Of a DNA stretch of 64,000 nt, positions 21,526-33,634 are shown one piece after another (the first letter of the stretch is position 1; each line of letters begins with the position of its first letter). The notes below the pieces were generated by a model. The model had not been told where the DNA came from and searched no databases. It worked only from the letters and a program-made list of their open reading frames with translations. The DNA comes from Limnephilus marmoratus (taxonomy: Eukaryota > Arthropoda > Insecta > Trichoptera > Limnephilidae), in contig OU862917.1 of NCBI GenBank assembly GCA_917880885.1, positions 23,672,104 through 23,736,103 of the forward strand. Direction: 5' to 3'. The translations under genes and the position numbers were made by a program.

Positions 21526-21604
21526 ATGCCTACATGTAGACAACGCCCCTTTTTACTTCTTTAACATGACTGGTAAATAACGTCTAATATACAATTTGGG
21601 AGTT

Positions 21605-22045
21605 TAGGTTTAAGTATCGCCGCCCCGGGAACCATTTCTTGGGTAACCACACCTCTGCCATAGGTCACCCAAAGTGTTTCACTACGTTGGGTAACTTGGC
21701 AGTGGTGCCCGGGTTCATGGAGTGAGGATTGTGAATAGATCTTGGCGGTGATGCGTTTGCACTCCTACTTTGTGACGGGGCGGATTTAGAAAGACTGGTT
21801 GAAGGAGACCTTTTCATCCCTCTAATAGGACTCTCTAAACCTATCTCTTGAGAGAGGGATGATTCATACGTCCGTCACTCCTGGACATACTGATCCCCAG
21901 ATTTCTACCCACCCCTAAAACCTTTTTCATTCCCGGATCTTTCTTGCTCTCTTTTCCTTAAAAAACACTCAGCAAAAATCCACGCAGCGAAATTAATATC
22001 CTCAGGGATTCCCGTGAGGAGCTAATTATTTTTTTTTTTGCTTTT
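21605..22045 (+). repeat. Family X copy 2
   Basis: An almost whole copy: head tatcgccgccccgggaacc, middle ggtgcccgggttcatggagt and ctctaataggactctc, then tacgtccgtcactcctgg, and the tail ctcagggattcccgtgagg closing with gagctaatta and a run of T. It has no box A/B promoter that I can see, so it is not an obvious tRNA SINE. Confidence 0.7.
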
Positions 22046-22417
22046 TTTATGTCTTATAAATAAAGTCTAGTTAAAATAAATTTTACGTCCTTTAAAAAAT
22101 ATTTTCTTTTGCCCAGGACAAACCAAACTAAACTTTACTTTTTTTGTCCCTATTTAAAGCAGATTTCAGAAAAAACTTTTTTTAACAGTCAAAATAGCGC
22201 TAAACTCCTACTTCATAAATTTATAATACAAGCAATTTTTTTAAATTTTTTTTTTAATAAAGACAAGGTAAATACAATATGACAGGAAAAATAAAAATAT
22301 TTTACAGAAAAAGAAAAGTCCTAATAAACTACTTTTTAGTAGTTTGTCAATGGGTGCATTTACTTGGAAGATTTCAATAAACATATTTTACTTTATTTTG
22401 CAGTTACAATTTTTGTG

Positions 22418-22880
22418 CTAGTGTCTAATACATTTTTTTTCTTCGGCGAGCCAATACTTTAACATAATATTTGTTTTACCATTTGTACATTTTTTAATTT
22501 CAGTGGGTAACATATTCAATAATTTTGGTATCATGTAGTACAGCGTTCTTTGTCCATATTTGTTTAAGTGCTTAGGTACAATTAGTCCTTCATTTAGCGT
22601 AAAACGGGTATTGTAAATGTGATCCAGTTTATGTATGTATATAGGGCTATTCATATGCTGAGATAAAATTTTATACCACAGAATTGCTCTTACTGAGAGA
22701 ATTTTGAGATTCTGGTAAAAGTACGGAACATTATGTCTTTGTTCGTATAAACTTTTATGCGCTAATAATTTAACTAATGATTTTTGAACCGATTGAACAT
22801 GATTTACATTTGTGTTACAGGAAAGTCCACAGGCTGTAATTCCATACCTTATAATAGATTCAGCTAATGATAAATAAATT
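22418..22880 (-). pseudogene. LINE RT C-terminal fragment
   Basis: The minus strand from 22870 reads ESIIRYGITACGLSCNTNVN, then HVQSVQKSLVKLLAHKSLYE, LSVRAILWYKI, and ends MIPKLLNMLPTEIK. These are the thumb and C-terminal parts of a LINE RT (the SIIRYGI block and the NMLP block). Only the 3' 150 codons are present, a typical 5'-truncated insertion. The flanks 22046-22417 and 22881-23179 are AT-rich with nothing recognisable. Confidence 0.75.
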
Positions 22881-23179
22881 ATTCGAAGTGTGCATATTGG
22901 AACATAGAATTTAAATTATAATATAATCAGCTAACAAATGATTCATTCGTAAAATTAACACTGGTAATTTAGAAAATGTATTGAATGCAACGAATGAATG
23001 AATGCAATGCACCGAATGCAACATTCTTAAACTACTATCTTTTAAGAGCAAGATTGTCCCTCAGGCAGAGATCAGTAAATTCAAATGTGGGCGATTCCGC
23101 TATAGACGATTCTCGACAGTAATTTTTAAATTGCAATATTTGTTACTTTTTTTGATAACAGTGCAAAGAAGAAGGTCAA

Positions 23180-23862
23180 TCTTATATACATATAAAAATG
23201 AATCGCTGAATGTGTTGCTAAGCGCAAATCTCGAGAGCAGCTGAACCGATTTCGTTAATTCTTTTTTAGAATATTCCTTGAAGTACGAGGATGGTTCTTA
23301 CGGAGAGAAAAATTAATAAAATTGCGCAGAAAATTGGATAATTTCAGAAAACCTATCGACTATCGCACGTTTGACAGTTCGCGTGTTTGAGAATGACATT
23401 TTGCAAAACAATGATTGTTGAATCAGGATTCTATTCTATTTTTGAAATCTTTAAGTTGATAAATTTATTTAAAGTAGGTACTCCCCTAATAGTTTGAATC
23501 GAATCAAGAATTTTAAATATTTTAAATAGGTACCTATGTTAGGTACCAAATTTAATATACATGACAAATGGAAATTTTAATAAAAATTGTAAAAGGTGGC
23601 ACGTGGGCTGTTTACGAGGGAGGCTGGGACGAGGGAGCGGGAAAGGGAAGAGGGAAGGGGGAGGGGAACTCGGGAGGGGGGTTCGCGGGACGGCGGAAGG
23701 GGGGGGGGGAGTGGAATGGGGAGAGGGAAGGTGGAGGTGACGGAGTGGGAACGGGAGAAAAAAAGGGAAGGCGGAAGGGGAACGGGACGAATGGGAAAGG
23801 ACACGCATGGAGCAACAATTTCTTTATTAAATGGCATAGCAACGCATGCCGGGACCAGCTTG
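23180..23862 (+). mobile_element. Non-autonomous Helitron, copy 1
   Basis: It starts TCTTATATACATATAAAAAT after an A, has the conserved subterminal block ctaagcgcaaatctcgagag, and ends with the hairpin ggcatagcaacgcatgcc followed by gggaccagcttg. The expected CTAG end appears here as CTTG, followed by T. Insertion between A and T without duplication is the Helitron habit. The interior at 23605-23790 is almost purely purine on the plus strand. It encodes no Rep/helicase. Confidence 0.82.
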
Positions 23863-24297
23863 TATTTAATAATAATTTAAAAATATTTAGATTTTACTTC
23901 ATATTGAAATTTTGGCTCGCTTGGAAACATTATGATTCGAAGAATCGGTATATAAACTGCAAAATCACACCGTGCAACACTGGTGCGGAACAGCCCTTAC
24001 CGATAGTTTAAAGTTATATTTTACTGCTAAACGTGTAGTAACAATATTAATTTATTCTTATGTGCCGAAAGATGTAAGTACTTGTTTTTATTTTTTAAGC
24101 ATCATTGACTACAAGAAGTCACTGTTAGCTTGTTGCACCCGCGATACAAAAGATATAAAAGTTTGTGTTTTGCACAGAAATAAAGTGCTAACGTATTGAA
24201 ACTTTGTAAAAGTATGAAGAAATCACAGGCAAACTTAAATAAACCGTTTTTAAGAGTATAATGTTAGCTGAATTGAAATAAACGTTGACTCAAATTG

Positions 24298-24337
24298 GTT
24301 GCACCCGCGATTGTGTTGTTAAAATCGCGGGTGCAAC
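24298..24337. repeat. Perfect 15-bp hairpin
   Basis: gttgcacccgcgatt (24298-24312) and its exact complement (24323-24337) surround a 10-base loop. A third partial copy, gttgcacccgcgat, lies at 24132-24145 in the same orientation as the left arm. It could be the end of an unrecognised inverted-repeat element. Confidence 0.65.
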
Positions 24338-24536
24338 TCTTTGACAACTACCCTTATTGTGTGATTTATCATATATTTTATTGTTTTTATGCCTGCAATA
24401 ATAATATATGCTGTGTATTACTAGTGATTTACATTTATTAGGTGTGTTTATATTATATTCAGCTTTTTTATAGAAATTCTATGATTTGGCACGCAGTCTC
24501 TCTGGAAAATCTTCTTTATATTGAAAAAAAGCAGTT

Positions 24537-24767
24537 AAAAAAAGGATGTTACGTTAGATGATAAATGGGAAGGACTGAAAAATAAATCAGGCATTCAATC
24601 AAAACATTTCTTTCAATCTGAAGACGGCGATAGCATTTCCGTGGCGCGAACCTCACTGTCCCGTCTCAAATGCACATTGGTTTTGAAATCTCAGAAAACC
24701 ACCACTGAAACAGAAAGTGATTGGGATTATAACAATTTGGAACCTCTTACAAATTACAAAATCTAAA
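24537..24767 (+). pseudogene. Unrecognised coding-like remnant
   Basis: A frame without ATG but with protein-like composition reads KKDVTLDDKWEGLKNKSGIQ and onward through SVARTSLSRLKCTLVLK to TETESDWDYNNLEPLTNYKI, then TAA at 24765-24767. A stop lies just upstream at about 24533. I do not recognise the family. It could be an exon scrap or a transposon fragment. The surrounding 23863-25149 is otherwise AT-rich with nothing I can name. Confidence 0.3.
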
Positions 24768-25377
24768 AAAGAATTCTACAAAATAAGAAAAAAAAATTGT
24801 TTTTGAAAAGGAATGATGGATGTAATGTGTTCATAGAATTTTCGGCGAATTTTGACGTAACCTAAAAGAAATAATTGTAATTATAAATTTACCTACTGAG
24901 AGATGGTGCGCTGCAATGCACTAACGAGTTACATGCATCAGTATTGCGGTGGAAATGAGTTTAGTTTAATATAATTACGCTGTGTTCTCAAAGGAAGCGA
25001 AAATGTGTGGACAATATTGTGGGAAGTTAACATATTATGCTTTCGCAACAACTAACTACAAGAACTTATATTATTATCAGATTGTGGCAGCAAAGCAAGG
25101 GAGTGTGAATAACCAAACTAAACATAAACCTCGTTTCCTTCGTTTACACTAGGGTTGCCAACCGTCCTGTTTTCTCAGGACATGTCCTGCTTTTTGGAGT
25201 GTCCTCGGCTGTCCTGGATAGTTTTTAAGCATTGTCCTGAGTTTTTAAAGAGTCCTGTTAAGGGCCCGCAACCCGGATTTGTATCGATTTCTTACATATT
25301 TATTCCCTTAAATACGGTAAGTTTTAAAGCTCTTAAAAAAATATATATTATTCTTGAAGAAAGTATTTAGACTTTGA

Positions 25378-25700
25378 CCGCGCCGAAACGCAAATTGTAT
25401 AAAATTCCTTCGATAAAAAAAAATCGCGAAGTATGCTCCAAAAATTATAATTAACACGCTTGTTTCAGTTATTTTACAAGTTATATGAATGAAAAAAATC
25501 ACAGCGTTTCTTTAAATGCTGTTTAAGATAATGCCCGCGAGATTTTTGCTCTATTTTAAACGAGTCGTGTTTTATTAAACATTTGCGCATTTTTCGCATC
25601 GATTTTGTCGCTGTAAATGTTAGCGCTCTCCTTTAACATTCGTAATTTCATATCTCTCCATCTTCTTCTTTTCGGGCCCGGTTGCAAAGCCTTAAGGACC
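25378..25700 (+). repeat. Core segment shared with 62592-62910
   Basis: The two segments share long similar runs in the same orientation: ccgaaacgca, tgtttcagttattttaca, gagatttttgctctatttta, gtcgtgttttattaaa and ctctccatcttcttct. They lie inside two hAT-like elements with different ends. Confidence 0.75.
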
Positions 25701-26229
25701 TATGTTTTAAAATTCGCGCGCCACTACTCTCTCCAATCGTTTTGTCACTGGGCTCGCGCCGCGGGTGTAAAGGTCGAGGTTTTTTTCACTTATAAACTCA
25801 TAGTGGTCAAAAGAGAGAAATCGGTTACTTCCAGCAACAGTTGCTGCAGTAATCAAAATTATCTACAACGTTAATATAAACCATTAAACACTGTATAATT
25901 AATTGTTAACTCAACCATAAATGTTGAGGGAAAATTGTGGAGTTGAAAAATACAATAAAAATAAAGAATAAAATAATGAAAGCCTAAATAAATAAATTAT
26001 AAAAAAATAAAATAAATCCAAACAATTTGTCCTATTATATTACTTAATTAGAATTCATTATTTTATGATTAAAAACATCATTCCTCCATTTGATTCGCTA
26101 ATTTAGTAACTAAATGTTAGTTGAACACTTTAACAAAAATGTGATTTGTATTAGTTGTTTTATTCGCAATATAACTATAACAATTAGTTACTGCTCTTTT
26201 TTTAACTTTAGTTATTCCCATTTCTTTGT

Positions 26230-27515
26230 ACATATATGTATAATAGCAAATAGTATATAATAACATAATATATAATAACAAATAGTATGAACAAGAAATG
26301 AAAACCCACTAAGGCACTGCCTGAGTGTGGGTAATATTAAAACAAAATACTATATTTCCAAATACCCAAAGTATAAAATAGACTTAAAAAATACATAAAA
26401 TATAAAGTTAATATAAAAAGTTAGTATTACATAGGTAGAATAAGTGAAAAAGGTTTTTTTCAGCTATTATAAAAATAAAATAAAAATATGGAGAAAAACA
26501 TAAAGATTTTTAATTTTTTTTAATTTGAAATAAACAGAAAACATTTTGTACTACAGTTTAGAAAGTTACAGAAAGTGAGTTGTAGAAGGATGAATAAATT
26601 TATAGAAAAAGCGTTTCAATATCTACATTATTCAACCATAATTTTACCTCTTTTACATATTTTATCATTTTATTTATCATTTGAGTTTGTAGTGATAGAA
26701 GTTTAAATGTACGAGGACCAATGAAACTGCTATGTGTCTGCACTAATTTAGTATTGGTTTGTGGGGTGTAAAATATATTATTTATTCTTTTGCTCATTCT
26801 ATTTTCATTTATTTCGAAATTATTTTTGTTTTTAAAAACATATTTCAAAGTTTGCGTATAATATACGTATATTAAATATTTTAGTTTTTTTTTGTATAAT
26901 ACGTTGGTTGAGAATGCTTTATTTTTGATATATATGACTTTAATTATGTGTTTTTGAATTATTTGTAGAGGCTTAATAAATGTATCAAGTGCACCACCCC
27001 ATCCTATAATGCCATAAGTGATTGATGATTGCACCAGGGAAAATAGATCATTTTCAATTTTTCAATGTTTAGTACTTCCTTAAGTCTATAAAATATGTAG
27101 GTCAGATATTTTAATTTAGAAGTGATTTGATTAATATGTGATTTCCAATTAAGATTTATATCTATTGATACTCCTAAATATTTTATATTTTCAACATTAG
27201 TGAGTTCGTTGCACATTTCTTGATTGCAACTAGTATTATGAATTATAATTTTAAGGTTGTCTTTAGGTTTATTTTTAATGGTTTTATAAAAAGGTAAGTA
27301 AAATTTTTTGCTATAGTTTATAACGAGTTTGTTGTATTTTAGCCATGTTGAAACCAGTGAAATACAATCAGTTGCTTTCGAAAAAGTTTCTTTCCAGTGA
27401 TTACCATCCACTATTATTGCCGTGTCGTCTGCGTAAGAAACAATTTTACCAGGAATTACAAAATTACATAAATCATTAATATAAATTAAGAATAAAATCG
27501 GGACAAGCACAATTC
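26230..27515 (-). pseudogene. 5'-truncated LINE nested in the hAT-like element
   Basis: The minus strand opens at about 27515 with VPILFLIYINDL, then the catalytic SYADDTAIIV, KYLGVSIDINLNWKSHI (motif 7), and after a frameshift near 27030 SITYGIIGWGGALDTF and a terminal block with FIGPRTFKLLSLQ. The 3' region is AT-rich with a tataataacaaata repeat near 26230-26290. It is similar in type to the LINE at 40020-41032. The first half of the RT and the endonuclease are missing. Confidence 0.82.
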
Positions 27516-27673
27516 CCTATACACATATAAAGTCCTGGCTTTAAACCGAAATGTCCTGGTATTTCTACCTTCAAATCCTGGATTTCAAAATTTTGAGATG
27601 GCAACCCTAGTTTGCACCATAAGCTCTCAAACTTATTTTAACCACCGCCCACTTTGAGATTTAAAAAAAAATC

Positions 27674-28190
27674 GAGTGCAGTTCACACGCGGTACAAATG
27701 AAACCTTCACCACCCAATCTCAACCAATAGGAGCCTTGAAAAGTGAGCTCATAATTAAAGCGACCAATGCGGTAAGGTTTCATACTATCTCATTTTTTCG
27801 CAGGTTAAATCCTATAGATCAGTGGTCCCCAACCTATGGGCCGTGGACCAAATGGTAATGGGCCGCGCAAGGGCTTGCATAAAATCAAAATACTTAAAAA
27901 AAAAAATTAAGCTGTTATTATCGTTGTTCTTATGTAAATGTAAAATTTGGGTGAAGGTTATTAATGAATGTAAGAAAATTCTTTAATTATCTGTTGCTAA
28001 CTGACCAAGTAACGAAGATATTTTCAACTATAGATATATGTATATATAGTTATCAAACAATAACTGGGCCGCGGCGACAAAAAGGTTGGGGCCCACTGCT
28101 ATAGATATATGTGTTTGTCTCTTTTTAGTGTCGTTTCCGTTTCGTCGAGTTTCAAATCAGTTTCAATGCTAAAGAAGTTTCATTTAAAAA
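27674..28190 (+). repeat. Family Y copy 1, split by a hAT MITE
   Basis: Begins tgcagttcacacgcggta and continues to ctatagat at 27819. After the MITE it resumes at 28107 with gtgtttgtctctttttagtg, gagtttcaaatc and gctaaagaagttt. Other copies lie at 28517-28770 and 32238-32460. No coding potential is seen. Confidence 0.7.
27820..28098. mobile_element. 279-bp hAT MITE
   Basis: The ends are cagtggtccccaacct and, in reverse, cagtgggccccaacct, the classic hAT terminal sequence. The 8-bp target duplication ctatagat is exact (27812-27819 and 28099-28106). The ggccgcg motifs next to both ends are inverted too. It sits within a copy of family Y. Confidence 0.92.
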
Positions 28191-28261
28191 AATCTAGTTT
28201 AAAATTATAGTTTACTTTTTTGCGTTGCGTGTCTTAAAACAGTTATTGCAAATATAAAAAA

Positions 28262-28405
28262 GTGTGTCCCAAAATTAATGCAAGATTTGAATTAAATAGA
28301 AAACACACCTTTTAGTCTTCAGATTGTTATTTTTTTATTGAATCATAAAGTACATAGAATAGAGTTATTTATGGAATAACACATCGGGCAAATTTTGGGA
28401 CACCT
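28262..28405. mobile_element. Small MITE with gtgtcccaaaa ends
   Basis: gtgtcccaaaatt at 28264 and its complement aattttgggacac ending at 28403 form terminal inverted repeats about 140 bp apart. The end sequence resembles Tc1/mariner-type MITEs. The target duplication is not clear. Confidence 0.6.
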
Positions 28406-28516
28406 TTATAATCAGACTAGTGCATGCGCAAGCGACTTTAATTTTTTCATCCATACGGGTCTCTAAGCATTCAGGCCTAAAATTGCATGCCACGAAAATT
28501 AAAGAAATTACAATTG

Positions 28517-28770
28517 TGCAGTTCACACGCGGTAGAAGTTAAACCTTCAGAAAACTAAAGTAGACAAGAGTGGGGAGGTTACGAAGCACAGCATAAAGAG
28601 GATACCGATTATTTACGAAGCACCGCACAAAGAGGAGACCGATTATTCTATCCCATTCTCTCGCAGGTTATATCCTATGGATATATGCGTTTGTCTCTTT
28701 TAGTGTCGTTTTTTCGTTTCATCGAGTTTCAAATCACAACGGTGCTAAAGAAGTTTTCCCTTAAAAAAAA
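28517..28770 (+). repeat. Family Y copy 2
   Basis: Starts tgcagttcacacgcggtaga, continues aactaaagtagacaagag and gattattctatcccattctc, and closes caacggtgctaaagaagttt. A 30-bp piece (cgattatt followed by acgaagcac) is partly duplicated within this copy near 28600-28650. Confidence 0.7.
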
Positions 28771-30129
28771 TGTAAATCACAGACAATTTTATTGAGTTAA
28801 CTTAACCATGAAATACTCGTACATACATGAAATATAATTCTGCATCCACAATATTAGTACATGCACAAGCGACTCTAATTCAACCATCTGTACGGGACTC
28901 CAAGCATTCGGGTAGGAAATCGCATCTCAAGTGGTGTTGTTACTAGATTCCAACGGATTTGCGTAGAAAGTGTTTGTCTACTTTCGCCCCTCTAGTTTTC
29001 CTTAAGCCTTCTACTACCCCACTGAAAGCCTCCACTGCCCACAAGGGGGCGTTATCGCCCACTTTGAGAAATACTGGTTTACACCAACTATTAAACACCA
29101 GCGCCATTACGAGTCAAATGATAGAAGTTTTCTGACCTCTCTTGGGTATTCAGAATGAATATGTGTGCGAATACCCCACTTTATCGCGTGTTCTGTTAAT
29201 GGCTTTTACTCGTAACATATTATTGAATATGTACATTTTATGCAGTATATATGCATAATGGTAATCCGGGAAATGTTTATCGAGTTGAATCTCCTTAAAG
29301 TGATGCAACACGTCTTGTAAAGTTTGGGAACATTCCGCTAATAATAATTCCTTATGTAATTGGCGATAATATTTAAATTCTCTGTTTTGATTCACTTACG
29401 AAAAAACAATGCGAAAAAGCGTGCTTTATTTAATTTGGCAAAGCCGGTCACGGTTGATGTTGGATTCTAAAGAACGGGAAGGTTCTTCGACTCATTTTTG
29501 TACAATAGTGCAAGTTTTTCTTCCTTCACGTAATCCGGGCCTCTTGCATTAATAAATCCCTTCCTCCAGCATCTATCAGTTACCTGAACCCGTCTTACAA
29601 CGATGCACAGAAGGGCGCTCTTGTGAGGCATCCCAAAAAATAATGAAAAATGAATGAAACTTAGATGAAATTTGTGTGAAACTTGAACAATACTTGAAAA
29701 AAACTCACATGAAACGTGGCGCTTAAATTAGAATAGGACTCTTAAATAAAACTTCAATGAAAGTAAAAAAAATCTATCGCAGTGTCCTCTAACAGTGCAG
29801 AGATGCTTCACAAAACTGACTGAAATATTGATTAAAAACCGAAAAAGCGCTCCAAAAGCCAATCAAAATAATGCTAGCTATGAAATATTATGTGGTGACC
29901 TTGAAACCTACTCCTTTGGCGTAGCTAGCATGAATGGTACCCGATGTGGAAAACGTGTCACCCCAAGAATGAACGTGGTGCACCCCAAGAATAAACGTGG
30001 TGTCAAGTATCCCTCGATTTTGGATAATGTCCTAATATTGAAGAAAATAATTTTGATGTTATGATTGGCGGCGCTAGTAATTCTAGGGAGGCCTCGTATC
30101 CAGGGAATCGGCATCTCAATGAAATCTTA
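28771..30129. other. No supported gene; possible eroded LINE tail
   Basis: 29450-29640 has weak similarity to a Jockey-type C-terminus (RFFDSFLYNSASF), but it is too broken to call. An 82-codon minus-strand frame at 29150-29395 is not recognisable. A 20-bp unit (caccccaagaatgaacgtgg) is repeated twice near 29965-30002. Nothing else is identified. Confidence 0.4.
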
Positions 30130-30902
30130 TCTTATACATAAAAATGAATCGCTAAATGGGTTGCTAAGCGCAAATCTCGAGAGTAGCTGGACCGATTTCG
30201 CTAATTCTTTTTTTAGAATATTCATTGAAGTATGAGGATGGTTTTTATGGAGAGAAAAATTAAGAAAATTGCGAAGAAAATTGAATAATTTCAGAAAACC
30301 TAACGACTATCGTATGTTTGATAGTTTGCGTGTTTGAGAATGACGTTTTGCAAAACAATGATTGTTAAATCAGGATTCTATTTTTGAAAATCTTTAAGTT
30401 GATAAATTTATTCAAAGTAAGTACTCCCCTAATATTTTGAATCGAATCAAGAATTTTAGATATTTTAAATAGGTACCTATGTTAGGTTTAGGTTTTTTCA
30501 TGAAAAATGGAAATTTGAATAAAAATTGTAAAAGGTGGGACGCAGGCTGTTTAAAAACTGAATGTACTGGGATTGAATATATGGAACGCGGGAGGAGGGT
30601 TGGCGGGATGAGGGAGCGGGAAAGGGAAGAGGGAAGGGGGGAAGGTGGAAGGGGAACGAGGGAGGGGAAGGGGATGTGTGAGGGGGGAGGGGGGAGGGGA
30701 ACTCGGGAGGGGGACGGGGGAAGGGGGGGGGAGTGGAGTGGGGAGAGGGATGGTGGAGGTGATGGAGTGAGAATGCGAGAGGGGAAGAGGACGCAGGAGA
30801 AGAAGGGGAGGCGGAAGGGGAACGGGACGAATGGGAAAAGACACTCAGGGAGAAACAATTTCTTTATTAAATGGCATAGCAACGCATGCCAGGACCAGCT
30901 AG
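30130..30902 (+). mobile_element. Non-autonomous Helitron, copy 2
   Basis: A good copy: TC start after A (30129/30130), subterminal gctaagcgcaaatctcgaga, hairpin ggcatagcaacgcatgcc, and the canonical CTAG end at 30899-30902 followed by T. It shares head and tail with 23180-23862 but has a longer purine-rich interior (30570-30830). There is no Rep/helicase gene, so it depends on a partner elsewhere. Confidence 0.88.
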
Positions 30903-32237
30903 TTATTTATAATTATTCCTTAATTATTTGTTTATGTACACACAACAATGAATACAGAAAAAAAAACTTACAGATGATCGATAGTTTATTACAAAAAAAT
31001 TAACTATCCAATCAATTTACCTTGTGTTTTCAAATATGGCTTTCAACACTTTTAAAAACACTAATAGAATAACAACTTTTTCACTAATTCACGTCAAGCA
31101 ATAGGTAAGAATTCACTTCACGAGTTCACGCCAATCACATGATCGCAGCGTACGAAAGTAATGAGAATGACACAGGCGACAGAATGATATGAATATGAAA
31201 TATTTCAGGGGAATCCGCAATCGAGCAAAATTTAGAGCCAGGAAAGAAAATAAAATAACCGATTTTTTAGGGGAATTCCCTACCGACCGAGCCATAGAGC
31301 TACGAAAATAAAAATAACAGACAGTGTTCACGTGTAAAATATTTTTGTGGCAATATTCTACCTTCGTAAGTTTTTTTACGGTCGGGAGTCACCCCGACCG
31401 TAAAAATACTTATCGGGTGGCACCCAGTGCGGGCTGCCTCTCCCCCTCCTAGCTACCCCACTGATCTACTCATCTTTTCGGACATCTTCTTTAATTTTGT
31501 TAAATAAATTCAGCGTTGCTAGTATAGTTATGTCTACGGATTATACATTTATTAAAACTTCCTCTCGAATTCTCGTGATGAAATTGGATATGCAAATATA
31601 ATGAACAATTTAAATAATTAGTTTCTGACTTTAAAGTGACAAGCTCTTGCGAGAGGGAACTTTAAACTTTTCTACGATAGCTTGAAAACGTAGAACTACG
31701 AACTTGTGATGGATGTAATATGAAATTTATGGTAAATTAAACACTAGAAGCATGGATCATTAAATATTTCTAGATTGTGATGAACAAAATGTCATGTAGG
31801 GGCAAATTTATTGAACAAAATCGCATTTACGATCAAATTCATTGAACAAAGTGCTTTGTATATTAAAGGAGTATTTTTAGATTCTAATTTTTTAATTTCA
31901 AATCAATGTTATGTGTATCATTAACATCGAACAAATTTCATATTATACTGATTAGTACAAGCCTTATTCAGGCGTGAGGCAAAATGATGGGCGCTTACAT
32001 TTTTGTTGTTTTGTGGAGGATTTTCCTTTGGCATTGAGCGCTAGTCCTACTTCTTGCTACCGTCAGGTTTATTGGAGGTAGTTGTCAGAAATTGAGCATA
32101 CACGAAGCAATCGTTTTTATAGTAATTCTTTAACTTATAAAAGTTTGAAGCACCTAAATTAGAGGTTCAATTTTTTTTTTCCAAAAATAGTTGTCATGTC
32201 ATTATGACAAAAATAGATCAAGAAGCAATATTCGAGT
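30903..32237. other. No gene seen; one short hairpin
   Basis: At 31373-31406 tttttacggtcggg pairs exactly with its complement across a 6-base loop, a 14-bp stem. I see no other structure or reading frame that I can support here. Confidence 0.5.
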
Positions 32238-32460
32238 GTGCAGTTCATACGCGGTAGAAGTGAAACGTTCAGAAAACTAAAGTAGACTAGAGCGGGGAGG
32301 CTATCAAGCACCCTCATAAAGAGGAGACCGATTAGCCTATCTCATTCTCTCGCAGACTAAATCCTGTGGATGTAAGTGTTCATCTCTTTTTAGTGTCGCT
32401 ATTTTTCGTTTTTTCGAGTTTCAAATCACAACGGTGCTAAAGAAGTTTTTACTTTTCTTA
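32238..32460 (+). repeat. Family Y copy 3
   Basis: Starts tgcagttcatacgcggtaga, includes aactaaagtagactagag and ctcattctctcgcag, and ends acaacggtgctaaagaag. The stretch to 33191 beyond it is AT-rich without a recognisable gene. Confidence 0.7.
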
Positions 32461-33191
32461 AAAGGTTCATCTCTAGCGTAAGAATATTAACATTTTATTT
32501 TATATTTTTTCTGTTGTCATTTATCATCATCATCCAAACATACATTATACAAATCCACCCTCTTAAGTTATTCGCATTTTCTTATAACGAACAGAAGTTT
32601 TCAGACCTAGACAACTTCTTTTAGGAAGTTCCCGAATGATTCCAGGAGTTCAAAGAGTATTGGAATAATTCAAGGCTGAATCTGACAATGCTTTTTTTGA
32701 AAGGGTGAATTTTATATTTTATTTTTTTCAATCACTGAATTTTATAAAATACAGTCATAGTGAATGTGTAAATATTATACTAACCAGTGAAATGTCCACC
32801 GAATTCAAATTATTGGTACAAAAAGAAAGAAAGAAGAAATAAGATAACGCAAAATCAATTAAGTACTACAAATAAAGAAAAAATAAGAAAACAGGATGAA
32901 AGCTCTAAAATTTGGCGTTGGCTGTAAAATTTCAGGATCTTGAAAATGCATCGCGCTTGAAAAAAACTCTTGTATAATATATAGGGGATAGAGGTTTTCT
33001 TTTACGGTGAATAGTACGATTGTATGAAATCTACAGGTCTTTAGTGTGTGTTTTATTTTTATGTTATATTTATTTTTATTTTTATGTTTTATTTTTAGTG
33101 TATGTTTTATTTTTTGTCGAAAAGTTTGAGGGAAATAACACGGTCGGATGAAAGTTTGCAATACAAATACAAAGCATGGATCATATATGTA

Positions 33192-33569
33192 CAGGGTGTC
33201 CGGGGGTAAAGTGCACTAACTTCGGCAGGTGATCCTACCGAAGTTAGTGATGGTAGGAGTAAAAAAGATTAACAACTTTTTTCGAAATTCCAACATTTGT
33301 TTTCCCATACAAAAAGACGTGCCTACTAAAAATCCTTAGTGTGAGGTACGATCTTACTTGCTGAGAGCCTGCCGGGCGCCCGACTCGGTTGTGATTGGCC
33401 CGTATCGTAACAGCGGAAAATAATAAATCTGGCCGCACACGCCGGACTAATTTTATCTTTTTACCTCAAAACTACCCCTAAACGTTGAAATTTTGAAAAA
33501 AGTTATTTATCTTTTTTACTTGTACTACCATGTAGAATCACCTCCCGAAGTTAATGCACTTTATTCCTG
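33192..33569. mobile_element. 378-bp foldback MITE
   Basis: TA dinucleotides at 33190-33191 and 33570-33571 flank it. The outer ends share taaagtgcactaacttcgg (left) and taaagtgcattaacttcggg (right, reversed). The inversion extends about 100 bp inward (gtaaaaaagat and aacttttttc in both arms). The left arm also holds a secondary hairpin (cactaacttcgg, complement at 33238-33249). Confidence 0.75.
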
Positions 33570-33596
33570 TACACTCTATATATTCAGAATACTAGG

Positions 33597-33634
33597 ATGG
33601 GCCGTCAAACTTGTGCAAAAGTTTGACGGCCCAT
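33597..33634. repeat. Perfect 16-bp hairpin
   Basis: atgggccgtcaaactt pairs exactly with aagtttgacggcccat across the loop gtgcaa. It stands alone just outside the MITE at 33192-33569. Function unknown. Confidence 0.7.

Larger units (their letters stand above)
25150..27609. mobile_element. hAT-like DNA element with TAGGGTTGCCA ends
   Basis: It starts TAGGGTTGCCA and ends TGGCAACCCTA. The flanks gtttacac (25142-25149) and gtttgcac (27610-27617) match at 7 of 8 positions, an 8-bp target duplication as made by hAT transposases. Subterminal regions carry many copies of gtcctg on both sides (25165-25260 and 27531-27580), as subterminal motif arrays often do in hATs. No transposase is visible. The interior holds a LINE (minus, about 26230-27515) and a 320-bp segment shared with the element at 62343. 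Confidence 0.82.

Noticed and set aside
23539..23842. Long proline/serine-rich or glycine/arginine-rich frames on both strands, also at 30412-31003
   Set aside because: They arise from the purine-only tract inside the Helitrons. The same stretch is open in several frames because it lacks stop-forming pyrimidines.
29450..29640. Jockey LINE tail
   Set aside because: Only scattered residues fit and the frame breaks too often to support a call.
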